Translations under genes and position numbers: made by a program
The notes under the pieces: model-generated
Database searches by the model: none
Told to the model about the DNA's origin: nothing
Seen by the model: only the letters and a program-made list of their open reading frames with translations
DNA from: UBA5314 sp964635975
GTDB taxonomy: Bacteria; Bacillota; Syntrophomonadia; Syntrophomonadales; Syntrophomonadaceae
DNA: 64,000 nucleotides
Direction of reading: 5' to 3'
Assembly (NCBI GenBank): GCA_964635975.1
Contig: CAZWPO010000017.1
Span: forward strand, 1 to 64,000
In this document: one piece after another, positions 24,335 through 33,646 of the stretch
How positions within the stretch are numbered: position 1 is the stretch's first letter
Layout: each line of letters begins with the position of its first letter

Positions 24335-25534
24335 TTAACTAACTTTAATAACCATGGATGCGCCTATATCGCCTGCTGCGCAGCCGGTAAACGCTCCGTA
24401 GCCTCCTCCCTGGATCACCAGAGCCTCGATCAATTCTATTATGGCCCGTCCGGCGGTCGGAGCCTGGGGATGTCCGTAAATCAGCGAAGAACCATAGTTA
24501 TTGAGGATCTTTTGATCAATGCCCAGCTGCTTGCTCAGGTTGACATCATTGACAGCAAAAGGATTGTGGGTTTTAACCTGGCTGAGGTCGCTCACCTTTA
24601 TCCCGGCATCCCTGGCTGCCAGGTCTAGAGCTGGAGCTGGAGCTCCGGCCATTCGGCCGGCTCCTACCCGCACTATGCCATAGGACAAGATTTGGACGGT
24701 TATATTGGGATCTTTGCTTATTTCACGAGCCTTTTCTTTGGTAGTTACAATAGTCGCGCAGTGTCCGTCGGCAGGGTGCGTCTGGCTGCCAAAAGTCAAA
24801 ACCCCATCCGGTATTATAGGTTTGAGCTTGGCCAGGGCTTCTTTCGAGGTAGGAGTAATCCCATCATCAGCTTCGATGACTATCACATCCTTCTTGCTCA
24901 TCCGGGACTCCACAGGAAACATGTAACGCTTTTGAAACGCACGATCGTCAGCCAGAGCGTCTTGATACTGTTCGTATCTAAGCAGAGCCACCTCGTCACA
25001 TTCCTCTTTGCTAATACCCACCTCTTTGGCCACGGCCTCGGCTGTTCTAAACATGGCCAATCCTGCTCCCGGAGAGGGATCACGCTCGAAATTGTCCAAC
25101 ACTATATTCTCAGTAGCTACCTGACCGGATCTGGGATCGGGCAGAACTAATATCGGTCCGCTGGAACAACGGTCGGTAGAAAGCGTGTATACCGCTTCGT
25201 AAGCGCCCATCTCTACATCGCTGGCCGCCAGCTGCAGGGTGGTAACGGAAGTCGCACATACCTGGTTTATCTGCAAAGCGGGAATGTCTTTCTTGCGGTC
25301 AAGGATTACCGCCGCCGAGTAGGCATGGCCATAGAATGATAGAGGCTGGGCTACAGTAATGCCAAAGTATAAAAAATCAAGTATGGTGGGGTCAATGCCC
25401 TTAGCCTCAAACCACCGTTTTGAGGTTTGGGCGGCCAGCTCCACAGAGTTTTCCTGCTTCAAAGATCCATTCCAGCGAACAAACGGGGTAGAGTAATATC
25501 CACCATAAGGAATAAAGGCTTTTGAAAATATCAA
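24335..25534 (-). CDS. Thiolase-superfamily protein of unknown substrate
   Basis: A 399-residue thiolase-fold enzyme, diverged from the acetyl-CoA thiolase in this window. The nucleophile is in NQVCATSVTTLQLA, the His in YGHPQAPTAGR and the second Cys in TGCAAGDIGAS in place of CxGGGxG; the usual NEAFA is NPFAVND. All key residue types are thus kept but the motifs are atypical. The start is set at TTG 25534 (IFSKAFIPYGGYY) after GAGGAGG, because a sigma-54 promoter at 25578-25593 would begin transcription near 25567, downstream of the longest frame's start (25594). Being first in a ubiD/bsdD/ubiX operon suggests it handles a CoA-linked product or precursor of that pathway. Confidence 0.85.
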   Translation of the reverse strand: MIFSKAFIPYGGYYSTPFVRWNGSLKQENSVELAAQTSKRWFEAKGIDPTILDFLYFGITVAQPLSFYGHAYSAAVILDRKKDIPALQINQVCATSVTTLQLAASDVEMGAYEAVYTLSTDRCSSGPILVLPDPRSGQVATENIVLDNFERDPSPGAGLAMFRTAEAVAKEVGISKEECDEVALLRYEQYQDALADDRAFQKRYMFPVESRMSKKDVIVIEADDGITPTSKEALAKLKPIIPDGVLTFGSQTHPADGHCATIVTTKEKAREISKDPNITVQILSYGIVRVGAGRMAGAPAPALDLAARDAGIKVSDLSQVKTHNPFAVNDVNLSKQLGIDQKILNNYGSSLIYGHPQAPTAGRAIIELIEALVIQGGGYGAFTGCAAGDIGASMVIKVS

Positions 25535-25577
25535 TTTGATAACCTCCTCTTCGATAGAAATGTACACTACTATTAAG

Positions 25578-25593
25578 AGCAAAAACCATGCCA
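25578..25593 (-). promoter_or_regulatory. Sigma-54 promoter of the thiolase-ubiD-bsdD-ubiX operon
   Basis: On the minus strand TGGCATGGTTTTTGCT matches the -24/-12 consensus (TGGCAC..rN..TTGCW) at nearly every fixed position, with GG and GC separated by exactly 10 nt. Expected transcription start is near 25567, about 33 nt before the TTG start codon. Confidence 0.85.
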
Positions 25594-25677
25594 TGTTTTC
25601 ATCAAACGAGGAAATCCCATATAATCAGGGATTGCCGACAAAAAACCCGGGGCTTAAAGGCTCCCGGCTTTATCTTA

Positions 25678-25695
25678 TGGTGCGATATAGCACCA
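25678..25695. promoter_or_regulatory. Candidate activator (UAS) site, proximal
   Basis: TGGTG-CGATATAG-CACCA, an inverted repeat with an 8-bp spacer (arms extend by one base each). It lies about 90 bp upstream of the sigma-54 promoter and shares the TGGTG-N8-CACCA frame with the distal site. Confidence 0.65.
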
Positions 25696-25753
25696 ATTTT
25701 CCTTCTGAATTGTTTCCGCAGCTATCGACCCCTTAGTTCCGGCCTGTCTAACG

Positions 25754-25791
25754 ATCGATACATTGGTGTGTTTGGGCACCAATGTATCGAT
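25754..25791. promoter_or_regulatory. Candidate activator (UAS) site, distal; 15-bp inverted repeat
   Basis: ATCGATACATTGGTG and CACCAATGTATCGAT are perfect 15-bp arms around an 8-bp spacer. The inner core is again TGGTG-N8-CACCA. Its centre is 86 bp from that of the proximal site, close to eight DNA turns. It lies 27 bp past the activator gene's stop; lacking a T-run, it is a poor terminator. Confidence 0.7.
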
Positions 25792-25817
25792 TGCGCAACC
25801 TCCTTGCTGGCAGCATC

Positions 25818-27905
25818 TCATGCTTTAGTACTCTTTATCCCGTATTTTGCAGCTTTGCGCACTACCGTAGAATGATCCACCCCGAGCTTTTCAGCTATTT
25901 GCCTAGTAGTAAGGTTCTTTTTAAAAGCTTTCTCGAGTATCTGCTTCTCCAGGCTGCTGATGGCTTCCGCCAGCGGTATGATTCCCGATATATAAACCCT
26001 GGCCTGTTCCAGGGAATTTACCGCAATCAGAACCGGCAGATCCTCTCTGCCGATAATTTCTTTGGTAGTGGTGACCATCAAGCGTTCGATGAGGTTCTCC
26101 AGTTCACGAACATTTCCCGGCCAGTCATAGGCCATCAGATCATTCAATACTTCCGCTGATATTTTTTTGCTCTGATGGTATTTGTCGTTGAAAAGATCAT
26201 TAAAGTGGTTAACCAAAGCCGGTATTTCTTCCTTCCTCTCCCTGAGCGGGGGAACATGTATGGGCACGACATTCAGCCGGTAAAATAGATCTTCGCGGAA
26301 TTCCTTTTTGTTTACCAGATCGTTAAGATCACGGTTGGTACCAGCAATTACCCGCACGTCCACATGAAGCGCCCTGTTTCCTCCCACGCGCACGATTTCT
26401 TTACTCTGCAAAACACGCAGCAATTTCACCTGCAGGGACAAAGGCAGATCACCGATCTCATCAAGGAAAATAGTACCCCCGTTGGCCATCTGAAAATAAC
26501 CCGCTTTCCCTTCTTTTCTGGCCCCGGTGAAAGCTCCGTAATCGTATCCAAATAATTCAGATTCCAACAGGCCGTCGGGTATAGCTCCGCAGTTCACAGT
26601 AATATACGGGCCCTCGCTTCTAGGACTGTTATTGTGTATCATCTCAGCGATAAGCTCCTTCCCAGTCCCAGACTCCCCGGTGATCAACACCGTGGAGTCG
26701 AATCCCGCCGTTCTCAATACCAGGGCCATCAGGTTTTTCATTGTCTCTGAATTGACCACCATTTTGTCCGATCCCATGACCCGCAGACGCAGGGAGCGTA
26801 GTTCGCTCTCGTAAGCATTGCTCAAAAGCTGAACCTCTTCAATCCTCTGTTTCAATTCGTTCAGCTCAGTAATATCCCGGATATTACAGATGACCCGGTA
26901 AATGGCGCCCTTGTCATCAAAAAAAGGATTGCCTGTCGTAAGGTGGATACGGCCGCTTTTTTTGCTCTGCTGAGCGATGGTGACCCGTTCCTTCTTATCC
27001 AGGACCAATCGAGTAACCGACTCCGATACGACACCTTCCTTCTCAAGGTCAATCATGCTCTTTCCTAGAATCTCACCCGCCTGGTTGCCGGTTATCCGCT
27101 CAAAAGACTCATTGACACGCAGGGTCACCCCATCACCATCTGTGACCAGTATACCGTCGAAAGATGAGTCGATAATGATGTCCAATTCACGCTTCAGCTG
27201 CTTGTAATGAGCTAACTCCCTCGCTATGTCTTCCAACTCTGAAGTATCCTGAAGCACAGCCACCGCTCCGGTTATTCTCCCGTCCTTTATTACCGGGGAG
27301 CGGTTTGATATATACTGCCTGCCCTTGATCATTACTTTCTGGGCAGTTTCAGCTTTTCCAGTCTTAATTACCTCGGCCAGGCCACTGGCAGGCTCCAGTT
27401 CCTCGATATGCATCCCGTTCAACTCATCCGCGCTCAGTTCCATTATTTTATGCACAGCATCATTTGAAGCCCTTACCAGTCCATCCCGGTCAACCGCCAC
27501 GATCAGATTATGGGTGGAATTTATAATGGTATCCATCTCCATAGTCACATTTTTGAAAGATTTGAAAAACGCCATTCCCAATTCCCGGTGGGTTATTATG
27601 CCTATTACTTTGCCATCCACCACTACCAGCGATTCCAGTCGGGGGCTTAAAAAGCCTTCAATATCGTCTTCGGGATGCCCGGTTAAAAACTCCCTGGTCA
27701 TGATCTCCTTCACCGGGGTGGACATATCCTGATCGATCATATCAAATATATGGCGGTTGGAAACCAGACCAATGATTTCCCCCTTTTCATCGACTACCGG
27801 AGCCCAATCCAATTTGTGCCTCGAAAAGAGCTGAGCAGCCTGCCGCACGCTTAGACCGGATTCCAAAGTAACGGGATCGATCTGCATAATATCTCGAAGC
27901 CTCAT
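25818..27905 (-). CDS. Sigma-54-dependent activator with CBS pair, two PAS domains, AAA+ and HTH
   Basis: A 695-residue enhancer-binding protein. A CBS pair occupies about 1-120 (IMQIDPVTLESGLSVRQAA; VKEIMTREFLTGHPEDD), a domain that often binds adenine nucleotides. PAS domains follow at about 125-225 and 240-345. The AAA+ domain has GESGTGKE, the sigma-54 loop GAFTGA, GTIFLDEIGDL and FREDLFYRLNVVP. The HTH is TTRQIAEKLGVDHSTVVRKA. The ATG at 27905 follows AAGGTGG. It lies directly upstream of the thiolase/ubiD operon, whose promoter region has paired palindromes, so it is the probable regulator of that operon, integrating energy state and a PAS signal. Confidence 0.93.
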   Translation of the reverse strand: MRLRDIMQIDPVTLESGLSVRQAAQLFSRHKLDWAPVVDEKGEIIGLVSNRHIFDMIDQDMSTPVKEIMTREFLTGHPEDDIEGFLSPRLESLVVVDGKVIGIITHRELGMAFFKSFKNVTMEMDTIINSTHNLIVAVDRDGLVRASNDAVHKIMELSADELNGMHIEELEPASGLAEVIKTGKAETAQKVMIKGRQYISNRSPVIKDGRITGAVAVLQDTSELEDIARELAHYKQLKRELDIIIDSSFDGILVTDGDGVTLRVNESFERITGNQAGEILGKSMIDLEKEGVVSESVTRLVLDKKERVTIAQQSKKSGRIHLTTGNPFFDDKGAIYRVICNIRDITELNELKQRIEEVQLLSNAYESELRSLRLRVMGSDKMVVNSETMKNLMALVLRTAGFDSTVLITGESGTGKELIAEMIHNNSPRSEGPYITVNCGAIPDGLLESELFGYDYGAFTGARKEGKAGYFQMANGGTIFLDEIGDLPLSLQVKLLRVLQSKEIVRVGGNRALHVDVRVIAGTNRDLNDLVNKKEFREDLFYRLNVVPIHVPPLRERKEEIPALVNHFNDLFNDKYHQSKKISAEVLNDLMAYDWPGNVRELENLIERLMVTTTKEIIGREDLPVLIAVNSLEQARVYISGIIPLAEAISSLEKQILEKAFKKNLTTRQIAEKLGVDHSTVVRKAAKYGIKSTKA

Positions 27906-28051
27906 AAACAGCACCACCTTATGGTTTCCAATTTAGCATAGTAATCGGGTCTTTGCACGATATACACTTGATAAAGCCGCTTTCACCGGTGAGTCAGCAT
28001 GCTATAATAAGTACCAATAGTATGGTTTATTTTCTTATAGAAAGGAAGCCA

Positions 28052-29212
28052 ATGACTGACCAGAGCAAAGCAAAAAACGAACATCTTTCCCCGGGAAATA
28101 AATTTGACATTCCGGAATGGTCAGGCGCCTTTGGTGACCTGGGTACTCTCATCCCGTTCGTCATCGGTTATATATCTGTAGTTAACTTGGACCCTCTCGG
28201 AATTTTATCAATGTTTGGACTAATGCTCATTGCTTCTGGCATAGTATACAAAACGCCTATGCCCATTCAGCCCATGAAAGCCATTGGCGCAGCAGCGATA
28301 TCTCAAGGTATGCTCGTCAGCCAGAATCTGGTCTGGGGAGCCGGGCTCTTTACCGGTTTTTTCTGGCTGCTGGCCGGCCTTACAGGGATCCTCGATTTTA
28401 TATCCAGAATCACTTCCCGCCCGGTTGTTCAGGGAATCGTTTTGGGATTAGGACTTTCATTTATGATACAGGGCATTAAGATGATGCAACGGGATTTCAT
28501 TATTGCAGCTTCCGCTTTACTAATTACCCTGCTTCTGCTTTCCAGCCGCAGACTACCAGCCATGCTGGTGCTACTCTTTTTCGGGCTCGCTGCTGCAGTA
28601 TGGAGAAATCCACATTTACTTAATAACCTTTCCCTTATTCATCCGGAATTCCGAATGCCTGCGTTTGCGCTGGGAAAGATGACCTGGTCCGACTTCTGGC
28701 AGGGCGCTGTCATTCTGGGCCTGGCTCAGATACCACTGACCCTGGGAAACGCAGTTATCGCGACCGCTTCCGAGAACAATCGACGCTTTCCTGCTTATCC
28801 GGTAAGCGAAAGAAAGGTTGCCGTCTTTCAGGGCATCATAAACCTCATAGCCCCAGTATGGGGAGGTATCCCCATGTGTCACGGAGCTGGAGGGATGGCG
28901 GCGCATGCACGTTTTGGAGCCAGGACTGGAGGATCGGTGATAATCCTGGGAACCCTCCTGCTGGTGGCGGCATTGTTCTTCAGCGATTCAGTATTGCTTT
29001 TCTTTACCCTGATCCCTACCAGCGTCCTTGGGGTGTTGATTTTCTTTGCTGGTCTTGATTTAGCGGTGTCTGTGCGCAATGCAGGAGATGTTAGAGACAA
29101 TAATTATCTATTGATGCTTACCGCCGGTTTTGCGTTCTTCAATGCAGCTTTGGGATTCGCCGCCGGCCTGTTTATACAGGAGCTATTGAAGCGAAACATC
29201 ATAAAGCTGTAG
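28052..29212 (+). CDS. MOT1-type molybdate/sulfate permease
   Basis: A 386-residue membrane protein with about ten to twelve hydrophobic segments. WSGAFGDLGTLIPFVIGY near the N-terminus and PMPIQPMKAIGAAAI are the conserved motifs of the MOT1-type putative sulfate/molybdate transporters; IPMCHGAGGMAAHARFG is the second-half signature. It would import an oxyanion; molybdate is plausible since anaerobes need it for formate dehydrogenases, but that is inference. The ATG at 28052 follows AAAGGAAG; the longer frame from 27953 lacks a site. The 3' end overlaps the convergent mug-like gene by 14 bp. Confidence 0.85.
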   Translation: MTDQSKAKNEHLSPGNKFDIPEWSGAFGDLGTLIPFVIGYISVVNLDPLGILSMFGLMLIASGIVYKTPMPIQPMKAIGAAAISQGMLVSQNLVWGAGLFTGFFWLLAGLTGILDFISRITSRPVVQGIVLGLGLSFMIQGIKMMQRDFIIAASALLITLLLLSSRRLPAMLVLLFFGLAAAVWRNPHLLNNLSLIHPEFRMPAFALGKMTWSDFWQGAVILGLAQIPLTLGNAVIATASENNRRFPAYPVSERKVAVFQGIINLIAPVWGGIPMCHGAGGMAAHARFGARTGGSVIILGTLLLVAALFFSDSVLLFFTLIPTSVLGVLIFFAGLDLAVSVRNAGDVRDNNYLLMLTAGFAFFNAALGFAAGLFIQELLKRNIIKL

Positions 29213-29732
29213 ATCCTTCATAATCAATCAGATCCTTCAATTCCCTGTATATGCCAGTTATCTGTTTCAATCCCATCCTGACCAGCCCGCTGCTCGAGGG
29301 AGCGACAAAATCTCTGATGCCAGGAATAATCTCATTTGCTTGGAGACCCCATTCGATATTACGCCGGCCTGAATAAGCCTGAAAAACCCCTTTGCCTACA
29401 AAGCATGCTATTGCTGGTCTGTATAAACTTAACTTTATTATCAATTCACTTCTGCCCCTGGCGTATTCTTCCCGACTTACTTCATCTGCAGATCTGGTCG
29501 GGCGTGAAACGATATTTGTCAGTCCAAAACCCAGTTCCAACAGCAAACGGTCTTCCTGCGGACTGTATATTCGATCACTCAACCCGGACTCAAAGAGAAT
29601 TTTCCAGAAGCGATTATTGGGATTTGCGAAATGATGGCCAGTCTCACCGGATCGCAAACTGGGATTGAATCCGATGAAAACAATCCTTAGACCCGGTTCG
29701 AGGTAATCTGGGACGAATTCCTTATGGCTCAT
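29199..29732 (-). CDS. mug: Mug-family mismatch-specific uracil/thymine DNA glycosylase
   Basis: A 177-residue DNA repair enzyme of the Mug/TDG branch that excises uracil or thymine opposite guanine. Motif 1 reads IVFIGFNPSLRSGETGHHFANPNNRFW (consensus GINPG), where the base-activating Asn is kept (GFNPS). Motif 2 reads APSSSGLVR, matching NPSGLN-type loops with changes. The ATG at 29732 follows GGGAGG at 11 nt; the longer frame to 29774 is not supported. It overlaps convergently the permease gene. Confidence 0.87.
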   Translation of the reverse strand: MSHKEFVPDYLEPGLRIVFIGFNPSLRSGETGHHFANPNNRFWKILFESGLSDRIYSPQEDRLLLELGFGLTNIVSRPTRSADEVSREEYARGRSELIIKLSLYRPAIACFVGKGVFQAYSGRRNIEWGLQANEIIPGIRDFVAPSSSGLVRMGLKQITGIYRELKDLIDYEGSTAL

Positions 29733-29816
29733 CGCTAGCCAAACCTCCCATCTAAAATACAGGGCTTTACCCACTTACGGGCAAGCCCCTACATTTATCC
29801 ATTTACTATTTTCGCT

Positions 29817-31487
29817 TTAACTTTCCGCACTTATGCTTACCTGGTTGGTATTAGGGTTCCATTGCACATCCAGGCCTATGTTTTCTGAAATAAAACGGAC
29901 TGGAAGCATGGTGCGTTCGTTGATTATTTGCGGAGCCACGTTGCTCGTTTTATCTTCCCCATTTACCCGAGTATTGAGGCTGTCTATCCACAGCTCTATT
30001 ATTTTGCCACTGCAGCTTATGGTAACCTTTCGCGCGGAATCATCCCATGCGACACTCCCTCCGTAGGCTTCAATAATCGCCCTGATAGGCAGTAGAGTTC
30101 GCCCTTCGACAATAACAGGAACGGTGCCTTTTCCGGGATCAATTTCCCGGACCTCACCATTTATTTTCATAACAGGGCTACCGATTTCCAAAACAGTATT
30201 AAATTTCGGAAGGTTTTTGCTTATATTGCTGTTAATTATGATATTGCTAATGTCGACCGCTTTGGTGGCGGCACTGGCATCGGGGATGCTTTTGGACCAG
30301 GTCTGGCTTTCCGAATTGAAAGCCCTAATTGAATAAGCATAGGTAGTATTGCCCTTTAATCCCTGATCTAAATAAGTAGTTGTATTTGCGGGCACATCTA
30401 TGAAAACAAATGTATTATCACTTTTACGCGTTATTTTAAAGAGATTTTCATATGCAGACCTGTCGTCCCAGCTCAGTTTAATCTCGCTGGTGGAGACTGC
30501 TTCAGCCTTAAAGTTCTCGGGCGCTCCGGGCGGGGAATACCAGTAGGCTACCTCTGAATATGGAGAAAACCCATGGTCATTCACCGCATATACGCGGTAC
30601 ATATACAATAGGTCGGCCTCAACATTATCGACAAACTCGGTGCTGTTCATGCCTGCATCGTAGCGGTAGATGGGACCCTGGTTGCTATGGGCTTTTTCCA
30701 CGATAAACTTGTTTTCATTATCGCTGGTATCCTTCCATGATACGCTGAGTTTCGGCGTACCAGGAAAATTTGAAACCATAACATCACTGGGAGCGGACAG
30801 GTAGTCGATAGTAATAGAATTAGAGGGACTGGAAGAGCCGTTGCTGCCGCTTGCGGTCACCAAATATGTATAGGAGAAGCCAGCTTCTACCTCGGTATCG
30901 ATATAACTGCTGGCTTTTGCCGGGAGATTTATCTGCTCTATAATAGTTTTTCCGGACTTAATAGTCTTTTTTTGAAGCTTGTAGTTAGCATAGGTATTAT
31001 TACCTTCCCAGTATAAATTCACCCTGAAATCTGTTTTATCCAAGTTCCCGGTCAGATCACCTGGCTGATTCGGAGTGGTAATCCACTCCACTTCATTGGA
31101 ATACGCCGACTTCCCTGAACTACTATATGCAAAAACCCTGTACCGGCAGTATTGATCATTGCTGACATCGTAGTCAGTATATGTATCAATGTTTGAATCC
31201 ACCGTAGTCATTGGGTAAAAAGGCCCATTATTTATACTCCGCTCCAGGGTAAAACCAGTCTCGTTATTGGAGTTGTCTTCCCATTCAAGGCACACCGGAA
31301 GGACTCCTGGAAAATTGGAAACCATAAGCTCGCTTGGGGCCAGAACTATAAAATTTTGAATTACAGCATCCTCAATTCCTGGCCTTATTAAGGTCTGATC
31401 ACCGAGTAACGCAGCCGTGACTGGTGTCCAACCTGCCATCATTATAATTGCAGTAAAACAAATGCTCAGTACCTGTTTGGATTTCAT
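29817..31487 (-). CDS. Secreted protein with fibronectin type III repeats and a stalk domain
   Basis: A 556-residue exported protein. A signal peptide covers residues about 1-26 (AIIMMAGWTPVTAA). Four FN3-like repeats follow, recognised by recurring LxVSWxDxSDNExxF or LxWEDNSNNExGF openings and YxYRVYAxxxxGxSxYS endings. The C-terminus is a stalk (copper amine oxidase N-terminal) domain: TLLPIRAIIEAYGGSVAWDD and TMLPVRFISENIGLDVQWN. It is a surface or secreted adhesin-like protein; no catalytic site is seen. It shares its stalk domain with the unrelated 10859-12406 protein. Confidence 0.85.
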   Translation of the reverse strand: MKSKQVLSICFTAIIMMAGWTPVTAALLGDQTLIRPGIEDAVIQNFIVLAPSELMVSNFPGVLPVCLEWEDNSNNETGFTLERSINNGPFYPMTTVDSNIDTYTDYDVSNDQYCRYRVFAYSSSGKSAYSNEVEWITTPNQPGDLTGNLDKTDFRVNLYWEGNNTYANYKLQKKTIKSGKTIIEQINLPAKASSYIDTEVEAGFSYTYLVTASGSNGSSSPSNSITIDYLSAPSDVMVSNFPGTPKLSVSWKDTSDNENKFIVEKAHSNQGPIYRYDAGMNSTEFVDNVEADLLYMYRVYAVNDHGFSPYSEVAYWYSPPGAPENFKAEAVSTSEIKLSWDDRSAYENLFKITRKSDNTFVFIDVPANTTTYLDQGLKGNTTYAYSIRAFNSESQTWSKSIPDASAATKAVDISNIIINSNISKNLPKFNTVLEIGSPVMKINGEVREIDPGKGTVPVIVEGRTLLPIRAIIEAYGGSVAWDDSARKVTISCSGKIIELWIDSLNTRVNGEDKTSNVAPQIINERTMLPVRFISENIGLDVQWNPNTNQVSISAES

Positions 31488-31688
31488 CCCTGTCTAGTCC
31501 CCTTTCTTGCTGAATATCCTTTTTTGTCATGGTATCCGAACCATGCTGCAAATAGCTTGAGCATTATCCTGGAAAGTTCTCCAACCAGTCCCCAAATCCT
31601 TTAATCTGGCAAATTTTTTATTATCAAATTATTATTTTGATCTCAGGGCAAATAGTTGCTTGAGTTAAAGTCGCTTTTATGCATCCAG

Positions 31689-33161
31689 TTAGAGCGAGAA
31701 ATTTAGCAAACCGGGTTGGCCACCATTGGCTACCGGGAAAACGATACAGCGTCCTGCTGCGGCAGGAGGCCCACAGCTCCGCCCTGGAACCTGATACTCC
31801 CATACTTTTTCCCCATTATGCCGCTTGCAAGCATAGACTTTTCCGTTTCGCGTAGCTGTAAACACCAGGTCATTGATAACTGTAGCCGCTCCAGTAATCT
31901 CGCTGTCGAATGTTTCAGCCCATAATATTTTGCCCAGATTGGAATCCACAGCCAGCAACCTGCTTCCCCCTTTATCGTTTCTGGAAGCATCAATCACCTC
32001 TTCATCATCTTGATTACCTGAGCTTGAATTCACCACCGGTACATAAAGAATCCCCTCCTGATAAGCCATGGGCGTCCTAATTCCAACCCCGGTGCCTATC
32101 TTCTTTTGTGTTCGTAGACCTTCATCTGAGTAATCGCCAGGTGATGCCTCCCAGAGGGCTTGTCCATTTATTAAATCAAAAGCATATATATTTCCCATTC
32201 TTCCTGCTGCCAGGACCTGATTTCGCTGAACCGTTTCTGTCTCTGCAGGAGCCAGAAGCACAGGTATGCTGAAATCTAGACCAGGAACATTAGGATTAGG
32301 CAGCCGCTGGTGCCAGAGTAGGTTTCCCGTGTCGTGTTTCAGAGCAGTTAAGGTAGTAAATGTTCCAAATCCCGATTCCCTGGAGCCGTCCTGTACGGCA
32401 GGAGACAGACTGCTGGCAAGCCAAAATAAAGCAGCAGATCCGGTATCAAAAACGAATGGATGCGCTGCGCCCCCCCTGAATTCTCCTGCCGCACTTCCCC
32501 ATAACTGTTCAATCACGTTAGTATTTAACGACCACTTCGGCTCACCGGTTCTATAATCAAGGGCGTATAAGACTTCATGCACTCCTTTCGCCCCTGGATC
32601 GGAATCCTCTTCTGCGATCGTGGAGATATATATCAAGCCCCCATATTCTAGCATCTGGCCATTTACTCTGCCGCTCTCAGTTGTCTTACTCCACAGTTCA
32701 TTTCCCATCATATCCAGAGCCGCGACTTGGTGATAACCCCTGCTGATAAAGATCCTTTTCCTCACCAGCAGCGGCCCAATCGCAAGATCCCTCTCCAGGT
32801 TGTATTTCCGTTCCCATTTAAGGGTGCCACTCTCCAGGTCCAAAGCGGATAAGTTACTCGCTGAATCCTGCCAGTATACAGTATCTGCTTGAATAACAGG
32901 GCTTCCAATCAGCTTTCCCTGTCCTTCTGTGGGATAAGACCAGGTCGGACGAAGCTTGTTTACATTCCCGGCATTAATCAAGGAGGATCTGCTTGTTCTG
33001 GTGTTTCCATAATCATGATTGGGCAGTGGCCATTCATGATCATATCGGTTCATCTCTGGATCCAGGGGCGGAACCGGCCAATACCAATACCAGCACCAGA
33101 TCAACCCCAAACATAATACCAGCAGGGCTATACCCACGCCGAACTTTGAATACTTACCCAT
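31689..33161 (-). CDS. Membrane-anchored PQQ-like beta-propeller protein
   Basis: A 490-residue extracytoplasmic protein. Residues about 8-28 form an uncleaved signal anchor (GIALLVLCLGLIWCWYWYW). The rest is a series of PQQ-type propeller blades with repeated ALDLESGTLKWE, ALDYRTGEPKWS, AFDLINGQALWE and AVDSNLGKILWA motifs. No heme domain or PQQ-ligand residues stand out, so this is a scaffold-type propeller rather than a proven dehydrogenase. The start follows GGGGAGG. It lies upstream of the FN3 protein on the same strand with 200 bp between. Confidence 0.83.
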   Translation of the reverse strand: MGKYSKFGVGIALLVLCLGLIWCWYWYWPVPPLDPEMNRYDHEWPLPNHDYGNTRTSRSSLINAGNVNKLRPTWSYPTEGQGKLIGSPVIQADTVYWQDSASNLSALDLESGTLKWERKYNLERDLAIGPLLVRKRIFISRGYHQVAALDMMGNELWSKTTESGRVNGQMLEYGGLIYISTIAEEDSDPGAKGVHEVLYALDYRTGEPKWSLNTNVIEQLWGSAAGEFRGGAAHPFVFDTGSAALFWLASSLSPAVQDGSRESGFGTFTTLTALKHDTGNLLWHQRLPNPNVPGLDFSIPVLLAPAETETVQRNQVLAAGRMGNIYAFDLINGQALWEASPGDYSDEGLRTQKKIGTGVGIRTPMAYQEGILYVPVVNSSSGNQDDEEVIDASRNDKGGSRLLAVDSNLGKILWAETFDSEITGAATVINDLVFTATRNGKVYACKRHNGEKVWEYQVPGRSCGPPAAAGRCIVFPVANGGQPGLLNFSL

Positions 33162-33427
33162 TACAGCCTCCCCATATAAAGCGAGCTCTGATCTTTGTTA
33201 TCCATGTAATACCTTCCATACAAGTTTAACTGAAGGGGGACTATATTTTAAATGCCTGATCCCTTAAATAAATGTTCAATAATCATTTTTTCTCAGCCAG
33301 CGCCCCGGCTGGTTGACTGGATCCTAGAACAGACATCATTTCAATACGAATGTTCTAATATTTACATTGCTTTGGGTAAGAATATTAAAGCAGTAATGAA
33401 TATTTGATTCGAAGAGGGGGTGACGAA

Positions 33428-33595
33428 TTGTCCAGGGTAATAAGATGCATGTGCGAAGAATGCTTCCATAATGACAATTTTGAGTGCCGGGCAGAAGAGA
33501 TCGAAGTTCGTTCCAGTGTCGATAGCAAGAAAGTGAGATCATCGCAGGAAACCTGTTGCAACACCTTTAAAGACGGACCTAAAGCTAATATATAG
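33428..33595 (+). CDS. DUF1540 small cysteine-rich protein
   Basis: A 55-residue protein starting at TTG 33428 after GAGGGGG. The DUF1540 pattern is clear: RCMCEECFHNDNFECRAEEI, followed by a downstream ETCCNTF. Six or more cysteines suggest metal binding. The function is not known; such proteins are common in spore-forming Firmicutes. It is a single gene closed by a strong terminator. The frame extends upstream to 33404, but that start would precede the ribosome binding site. Confidence 0.85.
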   Translation: MSRVIRCMCEECFHNDNFECRAEEIEVRSSVDSKKVRSSQETCCNTFKDGPKANI

Positions 33596-33607
33596 TCCGT
33601 AAAATAA

Positions 33608-33640
33608 AAAAAGCAATGCTCTCAAGCATTGCTTTTTTGT
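33608..33640. terminator. Bidirectional terminator shared by DUF1540 and glycosyltransferase genes
   Basis: AAGCAATGCT and AGCATTGCTT pair over 10 bp around CTCA, with A-run before and T-run after. It serves both convergent genes. Confidence 0.93.
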
Positions 33641-33646
33641 CTACTT

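Noticed and set aside
25754..25791. 15-bp inverted repeat as simple terminator of the activator gene
   Set aside because: No T-run follows on the minus strand, and the core matches a second palindrome closer to the promoter, so a binding site is the better reading.
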